Assembly: GCA_037074705.1 (NCBI GenBank)
Contig: CM073591.1
Location: 79,776,532 to 79,840,531 of the forward strand
Origin: Zhengitettix transpicula
Lineage: Eukaryota > Arthropoda > Insecta > Orthoptera > Tetrigidae
Direction: 5' to 3'
Length of the DNA: 64,000 nucleotides
Position numbers and translations under genes: made by a program. The notes beneath the pieces were generated by a model. It saw nothing but the letters and a program-made list of their open reading frames with translations, was not told the origin of the DNA and did no database searches. Shown piece by piece: positions 25,481-38,300 of this stretch; the first letter of the stretch is position 1; each line of letters begins with the position of its first letter.

Positions 25481-28400
25481 GCATATAAAATATATATAAA
25501 TAAATGAATATAATTGTAAATAAACGAAGAACGTAAGTCAGAAAATTAACGAAAGGTAACTGCTCAAAGAAAACAAAGAAAAGTAGTTAGAATCACATTA
25601 AAAAATATCTTAAACAATTGTTGATAGAATAAATTAAAATTACAACCCTTCTTGAAACACAATATTCGAAGTAATGATTTTCTGCTCGAAGCTTGGTAGT
25701 TCTAACTCTGTTTAATGACTTTCTTGGTTCGGAAGAATTTAAAATAATTCTTAATGTTACCACTACTTTATTCACAACTTGCGCAAAGACGTTTATCTTT
25801 TTAACCATTAATATCGTACCGTTCACCAAATTTTGACTTGAATTTAGATTCCTATTTTTTTAAAAAATTACATGTGCAAGTATTAACTTACAAAGAGGGA
25901 CACTGGAAATATTTAGCCTCCACTTGTGCTCACTTGTATGAAAATTACTGTAATATTGACAATTAGATGATATGAAATTTTCTCGGGATACCATCCGGGT
26001 GAGTTCGTCGAAAAAGTACTACGAATCTTCACGTCATCTTCTTCTGCCGAAAATCTTCGCCAGCAGATGTCGTTCTTGTCCAGCCTGTACATTAATTTCG
26101 TAGTAAAATTTCTTGTCTGGCCTTCTGTATGCATTTTATTTATTGTTCCTCTGAAAGAAACTATTTTCTCTTCATTCCTTACTCTTGTGGAATCAATGCA
26201 TTCTTTTGAGCATGTTTATAACGAACCTATGTATAACATAGTTTGCTTCAGATTGAGAGTGCAGAGAGATTATAAAGATGTGGACGGAGATAAATTAAAA
26301 CCAGCGTAAAAGACAAACTTTCAGACCTTCAGGGTTCAAAATAGTTTGTTATTTTCCTGGACTTCAGTAATTGTAATAAATAAAGCACGAATTCTCTCAT
26401 ATGAACCGTGTTTGCATTAATATGGTCGATGTTGGTCGAAGGCTGTAAGCTGTTAATTTTTTATCGTTAAAGGAGAAAAGAATTAACCAGGGCTGAATAA
26501 TTGTCAAATCATATATAACACATTGATTGCGATTTTTTCCGTTGGGTACTTAAAAAAGGGATAAAACCTTGCTTCGGCCTAAGAGAAACTATATATGGTA
26601 CCAATTTTCCTACGATTTTATTTCCTGAATCGTCCATTGAGTTTTATTGTGCAAGTTGTCCACCTTCTGCTGCAACATGCTTCTGTGTTTAGTATTGCGA
26701 AATTCATTCGATTGAAAACTAGGAATTGTTACTAAAGATGAAACTATTTATAAGAAATTTCATCTTTAATGTACCCTAGGCTCGTTCAAACGGCAACTTT
26801 CTGACACCAGTAAATTCACAAAAGTCTCACTGAATTAAACGTAACTGCATTTGAATGCTAAATTGGCTATTAACGAAGATTCATATTGCACTTATACTGT
26901 ATAATAGTCTTCCAATCGCGAACGTAAAGTCTGAACCCACGAACGGTAAGCATTCATTCAGGAAGTGTAATACTCAGTGCCATATTCACACTCTTAATCA
27001 AAGAATATCCTCCTTTTCATTGTGCAATGAAATTAACTTTTATGGAGAATGACATTTTTTCCTTCATTTATTTATTTTAATAGTGGTATTATGAAACCGT
27101 CATGGGAAGCTTTCAAAATGGAGGATATTCACTTGACGAAGTAATGGTCTTTCGCTGTATGCAAACTGATTACTTCTTGAGGGTCACCCATATTATTCCT
27201 CGTTAAGCATTCTCGTTAAGCAAGTTTATTATAATCTTTCTGATCTTAATAAAAGCAGTAATAATTGTATGTTAATAATATTTTTATATAAAAATGGGCG
27301 ATTTGGGATCAGGTAAGTTAAATAAGGAAAAAAATGCACTGCTTCTCTACCGTTAAAATTTTATTTTATTGCTTTTACTGTTGCAATATTTTACTTATTT
27401 TTCTTATTAAGCTATGGACTCAATTAGGCATTTTCATCTCTGCTTATTAATGAATGCCTTAATAATACTTCACAAAATGTAACTGTGAAATGGTCACGGA
27501 ACTGCCTTGATCAATAATAATACAATAATTAGACAAATAAGTAGCAAAAAAAGAAAAATCTGTGATAAATTAAATTAAACACAACGTTTATGCGATCCTT
27601 TTTTTCAAAAACGCAAGTAGCGTAAGAACGACAAACCGCGCAAACCAGGCGACGAACTCAAAAGTCTTTTGTTATATGACTATTTATTTATCTAACTAAT
27701 ATACTTTTAACAGAGACGTTTTAAATTTTATAATAATAACATAAGTTAAAATTTTATTTTAACGCCTTATGTAAATAATGCTTTTGCATTACGTAATTTT
27801 TAGTACTTATATTACAGGTGCGAAACAAATTGGACGAAGACTTGTATTCCACGGCGGAAATAGTAGCTACAGCTGATTTCTTAAAAATTACATGCAAAGA
27901 GGTCTTAGATGTGGGAGACTACTATAACTTGTCGATGCATTTCGTTTCCGACATACAACTGGAAGGTCGAGGATTCAGCGTGACACCATTTCAAGATTAT
28001 GAAAATACAACAAGGTATCGATATAGATTTATTTTATAATTTATACTTATACATTTCATCTTTTTTACGCTTTCAAAAATCGGTGTATTTCATATATACT
28101 TTCCTTGAATTCATTGCACACCTCTTTCTTTATTACTATGATCAGACTATAAATTGATTGTCACTGTATTACTCACACAATCTCCATGAGCTGTCTCTAA
28201 GGTGACTTCATAATATCTGCGATAGCTTCATTTAGTGACAGTTTAACACTTCGATATTCAATTATTAATTACCAGTTTATTCTTAGTCCGGCATAACTGA
28301 ATATTGCTTCAATAACATTTGAGGATTTAAAGTGCATTGTATAATGGTCATATTTGTGAGTACAATGACCCTAATATGTAATCTATTTATAAAATGATCA

Positions 28401-31400
28401 ATTAACATAAGAATAAATGTTAAGTGTAAATATATAACGAAGTAAATGGATGACTTCTGTAGAAATTGTGGTATTCTGCATTCAACGAGCATAGATTTCG
28501 CAATTTTTTCCAGTTATACTGGATCAAGTAAAGTATTGTAATCGTATCACATTCTCTCTATCAATGATCATTTGTTTGGAATACTACCTAGGTGAAACCG
28601 TCCGGTCCGTATGAACCAAAATTCAGGAGTATGGAAGATACAACCGATTAAATATGTATGAAATTATTGTCAGTAGATTTTTTTTCATTGTCTGAGATAA
28701 AAGAAAATTTCTCACAATAACATATACCAGAAACGGGGGACATAAAATCTATAAATTAGGTAAAATTACGAGCAAATGAGATTAAACTTCATTCAGTAGT
28801 TCAAAATTAAATTAATTGGGCCACGTTTAGTATAGTCGCTCATAGTGGCAACTGGGTGTTCAAGATCTGGCAGTTTCCGACATCTTTTCACTGTGTTTCT
28901 GATTGCTCCCGATACAGGACTAGCCAGAATCACGGTTAAAATTATCTGGCCTGTATTAAAGGAGGGCTACTTTAATTGTCTCCCATCAAAAACAAATTAG
29001 AGACCTTCACATATGCAAAGCTTGAAAATACCACAATTACACGCTAAAAGTACTAGAAAACATAAAGCTTTTTCTTTCATACGCTGTATGAATATTGTGG
29101 AATAACAAAAAAATTGCTGCACTAATGGTTATAGGAAAGATTAGTAGTAAAAGAATATACAAAATACCGTGCGTGTATGTTACGAGTATATAGGTCCGTA
29201 TGAACCAGTGTTCAGAAGCACGAAAGATACATGCGATTAGTCAGATTAATTGTTGTGACACATAAATAATCATAAATCATAAAATAACACTGGAAGACAA
29301 TTGTACCTTGCATATAAAAATTATTTTCTGGCTTTGAATACTCATGAAGCTATATAAATTCAGAAGTGGTTACTCAATTTTAATTTACATAAAGTGACCG
29401 AACCTTTTATGTCTAAATGTGTAGGGCGTATTCTTATTTTCCAACATATTAAATAATTTTAATGTGTAATATTTTCGCTGTTTTATTGTTACAGATGGTT
29501 GGGAACAACATCGTTCGAAGCTACTTATGCCCGGACAGCATTCCCTTGCTTTGATGAACCTTCAATCAAAGCTACATTCGTCATAGAACTAGAACATATG
29601 ACGAATACAACAGCACTGTCCTCTATGCCCGTTCAGGAAATCAGGGAAAGCGAGAAGTAAGATATGTAAATAATAATTGGTCTTTTTTAGTTCCTAACAG
29701 CTATATAATAAATATCGCTCCTAAAAAGATTTCTGTATCAGTTTAAAATCTAAAAGCTAAAAAGCAATTTATTTAAAATAAATCCATTAGATATAATTAT
29801 CTAACCAAATTATTTTAAAAAACAGCGAGACGTCTATCAGTTACTCGTCTATTTGCGTCAAAAAGTGATCTCTGTAAAACTATTATACAAGCCGTTCCAG
29901 ATAAATTTTGGAATTATTATTCGAACGTATTAGCATGGAATAGCGTGGCATATAACGAATAAATACTAGATCTTCTATTTCATTTTGTAATTCAGTGCCC
30001 ACATCTCTTCAATAAATCCATTTAATATTATTAATATACTAGATCTTTAAGTACACATTCGTGAGTATTGGCATTAACCTTGAAGGAATTTTAATTAATT
30101 CAATTGGACCAACTTCTGATAAATTGCAACGACGGTCGTAAATTAAGTACAATTACTTTTCATAAAAAATAATATTGTGTTACATTACATAGAAATGAAC
30201 TATCGTAATATTAATTTTACATTTTTCTTGATTAATAGAAATGAAAAAATCTATACAATTAAGTTTCTGATAAATACCCCGTTTTTATGTTAACAAACTC
30301 TTCTCCGATAAAATTACTTTGCTTTCAAAACCAAACACAATTTTCAGACCTATATACATGCTGATTATATTTTATAATTAAATTTTCATTTATATTTGCC
30401 GTTGAATGAAGTTCAAACAGTGTATTAGATTTATTTTCTAAAAAGTACATTTGATTTCCTCTGAAACGAAGAATGGTTCAGATTTTTCATCACGTTTTAT
30501 ATTTTTTGTTATTTTTATTTAATTAGAAACGATGGTTTTTAGTAGTATTACACCGTACCTACTACATTTCAGAGGCCCGAAATGGCAATGGACTGTATTT
30601 TCGCGAACACCGCGTCTGTCGACCTACATGGTTGCCTTCGCCGTTGGAAAATTCATACAAGTGCCTCTACATGGTATTTATAATTATAATGGATCCATTT
30701 GGGTTCGACCTCAAGTCAAGAAACAGAGTGAGTTCGCGATCAAGTATATGGGAAAAGCTCTTACAATTTTAGAAAGAAATTTCGGAAACATCAGCAACCA
30801 GAATATGTCCCAACCTAAAATCGATTTTGTGGCCGTTCCGTCGCCGAACATGGACTGGGCTGTGGAAAACTGGGGCCTCGTCACGTTTGGGTGAGTAATA
30901 AAAATTACGTTTCCCATAATAATACTAAAGAAAAGTTTTTAAGCTGACAGTATTTTAAATTGGCCGTGGATTGATGATAAAGTCTGATCCTATGTTGGTA
31001 ATCCACTAGTAGTGACGGTTTTTACAAAATCGATATTTTTCCTTTAATAGTCGACTTCCTTTTTCAAGAATATATGATTCAAAAATACGACTCAAAAATT
31101 TGTAAATCAGATACGTCACCACCACCTACGTCGGAATCAGACTGAATTTTTGTAATTTTTAATGCAATGATAATTTAATGTACGTGCATTCGATTATCTA
31201 AAAGCGAGAGTAGACGTTTAAAAACAACACTAATTAAATATTTACGAATGTTATAACACGAAGAAAATTGTGGATAATTTAAAGATAAATTATAGTAAAC
31301 GATATGAAGAATTGACCTACAATTCGAAACTGGTCACACCGTTTCCTGGTGCAACGCGAACCAAGTCAAGGTTTTTGGAACGTAAACTACTTAGTTTCCA

Positions 31401-32967
31401 GATATCAGATGCCAGTTGGACGTCGATAAGAACACTTTCTCGACTCGGTATAACAACGAAATACGCACGATTGAAATTGGACGATCGTTTTCTTGTGAAA
31501 ACGAGCAAATTTAGCGTGACCAAGCAGGAATTTAAATTACATAATTTTCTAAATTTTCTGTTCATGAAAAACGTAAGATAAAATAGCCAAATACAGACAA
31601 AAGAATTTATATATATATATATATGCAGGAATTTAAATTACATAATTTTACAAATTTCCTGTTCATGAAACGTAAGATAAAATAGCCAAATACAGAAAAA
31701 AAAATTTACATATATATATTATAATAAACACACGGGGACTTTTTAATTGGCCCCACTTTGTGGTAGCCAAAATGTAATAATTAAATATGAAGGGCTTTTA
31801 AATAAAAAATTATGGACTTTAAAACAAACAAAATTTATTTAACAAAATTAAAAACAATGATATAATTTTATAAAAAACATATATCTCATTCTCTCATGGG
31901 TCTTTACTGGGTTTGATAACGGACAGAACACTTAAATAATCGAAGAACCCAACATTTATCTTTAAATTAAACAGAAATATTTAATCGTCCAGACATCGAG
32001 GAAACTTATTAACGAACTTATTCTACCAGATTGATTCTAAATTTAAAAGAGTTTATCTTATTAACACAAAAGAAAAGAACGATATCTGACTGTATCTTTT
32101 AATTCCGTTTACACATATTAATACCATAAAATTTCAAATTACGATTACTCAGGAACATTTGGCTCGTTCATTACACACACACTTTATAGACTGGACGTTT
32201 AAACACTGACTCACTGACACACGGTTGTTTTGATGAAAGCTGCTTCTCCGTTCGTGAAGGACATCTCACTTGCTCGTGGTGAAACTACTCGACGCTGGAT
32301 GCAATGTCCTGGTCTCCTACCATCGAAGACAGTGGTCAAATTTTGATATTACAACAGATTGAACTTCTGCATACAAAAATGTTTATCGTTGAATAATTTT
32401 GCTATTTCTCTCGCAGGCTGCAAAAATTTCTCCATACTCGGTGCTCGCCGTACGCCTCCACAACTCTCACTCCCCTCTTGACTTCGGTGCTCTCAGCTCC
32501 CTCTCCCACTCTAACTAACTTCCAAAAATCTTCTCTTCTCGTTATATATCACAGTCCCTTCTCTTTTCCTTTGTTCCAAAACTACGTCGCAACTGCTCGT
32601 TGACAGTTTCTCCATTATCCCGAGATTTACATTCTGCAGCTGCAGTACCTTATTTAGCAAAAATAGCTCGCTCCTCTGTCTTGTCCCAAAGCTGACCATC
32701 AAAACAGGTCTAATTTGTCTTTGCACCCTCAATTACTTTAGACTTGTCTTCTCACCCTCATTCACACGTGCGCTGTTGTAAATTCTTCAGACCGCCCAAA
32801 CTGCTTCCTCCATCCTAAGTCAACAAGTGACCTGTCCAGGCCATTACTCAGAAACAATGCCTGCCTTAACATATTTATCTTGCGACAGGCCACCCGCGCG
32901 TCCCTCGCTCCCGATGGCCAAGCCCGTTAATCAGCAACAATGCCTTTCCTTCAAGGCATTACAATTT

Positions 32968-33016
<49 letters not shown>

Positions 33017-35289
33017 ACAACGTTTTATGGTGACCTTGTTACTTTCTTCAGGTGCTAATAAAACTACAACTACAACCACAAGAGCATAGAGCGAGAAAAC
33101 CGATGACAAACTTAAAAGCCTTTGGATTTTGTCAACTGTATTGTACGGTTGTGTCTCTTTCGAGTTTTGTAACTTTATTGTGTGGTTTTGTCGTTCTAGG
33201 CTCTTTTGGTTTTATTTTTCTTAGCACCTGAAAAAAGGAACAAGCGTTCCAGAAACGTTGTGTGATATTTATGTCATCACTTATTTTGTCTGTATTTGGC
33301 TATTTTATCTTATTATTAATTTTATAAACAGACGTGTATTTTTCAGTTTAATAAAATCAATTCCCTCATCGATGGATAGGCAAATTTATTATTTTATTCG
33401 TATACTTAGTACATATCTCCTAAGTTCCTTATATAAATATCTATCTCTACTTTTTGGGCGAAAATAAGTCCTTCATTGAGTTTTTTTTAACCTTAACGTG
33501 AACAGTAATTAGAGTGAAGAGTATTTCATTTTTTATTTAAGTCTACTGTATATGTATATGAACAAAGAAATGAATTTTTCAAAATTTTCGGCGCTATATT
33601 TCATAAATAATCTACTCAATCTTCTCATTTTGACACGTGGCCAGTGCTCCCAGGGTTTGATCGGTTTTCCTTGCCAACTTAGTGGGTAAACTAAATTCTA
33701 TCAGAATTTATCTGAATGATATTTAAATGCCAGGGAAACCCAAAATTGGAAGGGGAGAATCCTTTAAATAACGCCTTCGTCATAAAATGCTTTTTTTGTG
33801 ACATTCATTCACTCTCCTGACTTTGACGTAACTATATTGCCATTTCTGTAACAGTTTCGAATTTTCATCGCAATTTTCGCGATTAATGAGCGCTCATTAA
33901 ACTTGACTCAAGTCCAAAACTCTTAATTCATCTCCCGCTTCTATCCTCATTAATCTTATAAACTTCCACTGCATTTCCTGCTTGCTCTCAGAGTTCTGTC
34001 ACACGTATATATTCTTACATCATATTTAATTCTCCTTATATTACTGAAAGTATTGAGTCCAAACATAACGCTTCCTGGAAAAAAGTAACAAGCTCATTAT
34101 AACTTGAATCCAAACTTTATTTTCTCAGTTCTGGTAGTTGCTTGAAATTAATCTTTTTTCCCCTAATAAATGGTGTTCTTATTATTGAGTAAAGGGTAAC
34201 AATTACAAATTTTAATTTATTTTTCAGTGAGCAGCTTCTTATGGTCTCACAACAATTGACCCCCACGCAAACGAGGCAGGATGTTGCACAGGCGATCGTA
34301 CACGAACTTTCGCACACGTGGTTTGGCAACAGAGTAACTCCGGCTTGGTGGAGTCATTTGTGGCTCAAGGAAGCCCTTGCTACGTACTGTGAATTTTTCG
34401 TCACGCATAAGGCATACATAAATTTTTTTTACATCTACTTTATAAACTGCGAGGTTAAATCTGAATTATTACCGACTAATTCGTAATATTACTGTTAAAA
34501 TAATGTGAAATTTATCACATTTTAAATTCAATCAACCATCATAAATTAAATGCATGTTTTATTGTGTTTCGACATTGATTAATATATTTATAGTCTTATA
34601 CTGCATACAAAAGTCAATCTATTTGTATTAAAAAACACTCGATTTCAAAAATATCGTCGGTTTACCAAGTAGGTGAATTCTATATTATTGATTATATATT
34701 GATATATTTATGCTAAAGTCAACGAAATAAATATTACTAGCTGGGTGCTCAGCGAAATCCATAACCCCGGATTTAACTCCATTCTCGGTTGTTTTTGCGT
34801 TATTTTTATGTAACGCATCTCCACCCCCACCTCTAAGGCCGCTCCCTCCTATGCCGAAAGGCGTTGAAATTATACACAAACAACATCGGTAGAAATACTA
34901 TCAATATCAACGGTCCCGAAAATTATTTATTCGACGCAAATATTGGCCTTTTTAGCGTGTTTAAAAATTTCCATCCCCGCCCCTGGGGGTGGTAGATGTT
35001 TCTTACACCAAGTTGCCGGTTTGAAAGTAACACGTGAACGAAATGAGGTAAAATTTGCTCTACGGGTCCAGATTTGTAAGCGGAACATACATACACATAG
35101 ATACACACACAAACACATACTCATAAACATTCTATTTACTAGAAGATATATGGTTGGATATTTGCGTAATGTCCTACCGTGTTCTTTCTCTTGCTATCAT
35201 ATACATCTCAAATAATTATTTTATTTGTTATTTTTTTCTTTACTAGTCTACAGAGTTCTGAAATTAGTAAATTTATGGGCTTTTTCTAC

Positions 35290-35329
<40 letters not shown>

Positions 35330-38300
35330 CTAGAATCCAAATAGTTGAATTTACAGCTAACGGGATGAAATTTATTCTCAGGACGCTTCAAAGATTATTT
35401 TAAGTTCAAAATATATGCAACAGGCACATTACACTGAGCTAACCATAGTAGTTCATTAACTTTTAATGTATTCGTTACATACTTCTAGGAATTATATAAA
35501 AGTACTTCTTTCCTCAAATTTTCTTTATTTAACCAAAATTTGATGCTTAGTGAATAAGATAAATTCTTTTATAGAAATAAGGTAGCTAATTAAATTATGA
35601 GGTTCATTTTCGGACAGATGGAAAAATCGTGGCGCGTAGGTGAGCAATTCAGTGTTAGAGTGACACAAAGAGCAATGATTGAGGATGTCCGCGGAGAAAA
35701 ACCACCTTTGTCCTTCGACGTCACGACTCCGTCAGAAATAGAAGACCGGTTTGATGAGATTTCTTATTATAAAGGTTCGTATTAACATCAATTTTAATTA
35801 CTTCATTTTAGTAACCCTGATGTAATTATGTTTTATAACTTTCAGGTGGAGCATTAATAAGGATGATCGTTTATCTTAAAGATGCTAAGATATTTAATAC
35901 GGATATCAAGAACTTCACTTCGTAAGTCATTAGATATTTTTTCCGGTTTACCTTAAAATATATGGTCAGTCTGAGAGGTTTAGTCGCGGACGTTGGATAT
36001 GTGGCAAGAGTAGCCACTGTCATCTAGCTTCCTCCGAAAGTAATCGAGGCACATAGACGGGAATTCTGCGTCCCCACAGCGGTTGTGTCCCATATGCGGT
36101 CATTCCCGTTTGTGGTAGCCTCTAAATCTGTCCCATATGTGGTCAAAATAGCAGGTAGGGAATGTCCGTCTGGAATTAGGGATTTCCTTTGCGACGATGC
36201 TGTTTAATTTCGCGCAATGCGTTTGAAGAAAAGCTCATGACATTGTGTATGACAAAATTGTATAAATACACCGAACAAGTTAGACTGACTGTCAGAATGA
36301 GTATCGAACTAACTTTTCTAAAACCAGAAGATGTAGAAGAAGGCTGTGTTGCAAGACCACATCGGAGAATACTCGACTTCATTTAAATTTGGAAGTCTGA
36401 ATCTGAAAAATCCAATAAAAAACTGAGTGGAACTAAATTTATAAGGAGTGAGAATAAAGGAGAAATATATTAAGTTGGATAAGAAAAGTTCCAGAGTTAC
36501 AACCAGACAGTAGAAGTTGAGTAACATTTAGAATATTTGCATTTAAATTTTTTTACGAATAATACATCAAAAACGTAATCTCTGCATCAAACATACTTGA
36601 TATGTTGCGCTCAAATTCAGTGACTTATAGAATTAATACGAAGAAAAATAGACAAATACAGACTATTTGAAAAATTGTCAAGTACAGATAATTCAGTGAA
36701 GTATAGAATATTTGGTAACATTTTTCTTGTAATGCTGCGTAGAATTCACATATTCTAATTATTTTAAAATAAAATAAATCGAAGTTTGATAGAAAGAAGT
36801 CCACTAGGTAAATAATGAGACATGAGTACGACCTTTCCTAATCCTCTGCTTCCAGGCGGACACTACCTGGGTTGACCGCAAACGGTACAGCCTGCATATG
36901 AACCTGCCCGCAAATGAGACCTCCCCCCCCTCCCCACAACAACAACCCGAACTCCAGTCAACTGAAGGGCGTGGGACATTAACCAATGTGATGCAGGTTT
37001 TTCTGCGTTACAGTTAGGCGAATTGTCTAGGATGACCCTTGGCTACCTTAAGTGTCCCCTCTCTATCCGTTTCTGTTAAAGGTTTACATTAAAGGGAAGA
37101 TTCCGCCACGGGGAAGACCCTCAGGTAGTCTATTAATTAAAAAATATTTTGATAAAGTTTTGAGTAATGAAAATAAAATTAATTTCTTTAAACGTTTCAA
37201 AGTACAATTTATTAAATTAATCATCTTGACGTTGGAATAGCACAACTAATGATTTCTAGTTTCTCTCTGACGATACCATTAGGTTTTCCGATATGAACAA
37301 AAGTCATTTTAGAATAGAATTCAGATCCTAAATTTGTCGCATACTGCGTTATAGATCAAAACACAGAAAAGTGTTTTTAATTCATTATGGGTACATATCG
37401 TCTTCTGAAATTTTTTTATGCCGTGTAAAAACAAGAGTAAACGCATGATATTAATACTTACGCGTGCATATACATTAATAGGATAATACCAAACTTTCAG
37501 TCTGAATATAAGTAAATTATTCTTTATAGTCCTTAAGTTATACATAAATAAGTATCTAAAGCCATGTAATTAAGTAAAATTGCCTAACTGAATATGAAGT
37601 AGAAACATTATAATAAGCAGATCACATCCAGATTTATTTAATGAAATATCACAAGAAACCATTTTAGAATTATTTAAGTTTTTTAATTATTTATATTGTG
37701 TTGATTTTTATTTTATATTTAAATTTACTAGAATTTTTTCACCCCTTATCAGCCGACAATTACCCAGTTGTACTTGATTTTTCCACAAGTTTTTATTCAA
37801 AATTAAGTTAACTAGAAGCTTCCAGTTAAAAGCAATAATCATCTCCTTGATCAAAACTAAAGTTTTTAAGGAGGAAACCTAAAATTAAAATACACAAAAT
37901 ATACTTAAAAATATTAAATTGCATAGAGAACAATAATTCTTCTTATTTACATTCAATATTACAATTTGCATTGTAAAATTGTAACTTATAATACAAAACT
38001 AATAAATTATTTTCTCCATGCATAACTAAGGCCAAACCAATTTTAATAAACTGATATTCCTGATGTCTGACTGATTCCAAACTCATTCGGCGAAAAATTC
38101 CATTCACACCATGTAAACATTTGTACTATGGATAATATTGAACGGCATAGACAATTATCAAGTGCTATGAGGAGAAATTACTGGCAATTATATATGTTTA
38201 AAAATGTCTTATTTAATTGTGTTTTCTTATCCTCAGCAACGAATCTGCTATCGAACCAACGGACATATTAGACGTGCTGATTAGCAACTCAAGCATTTTG

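Noticed and set aside
31270..31581. 103-codon frame in intron 5
   Set aside because: No recognisable domain; its end overlaps the tandem repeat carrying foldback ends.
36189..36386. 65-codon frame in intron 8
   Set aside because: Exons 8 and 9 join in phase and span the expected M1 region; no family resemblance.
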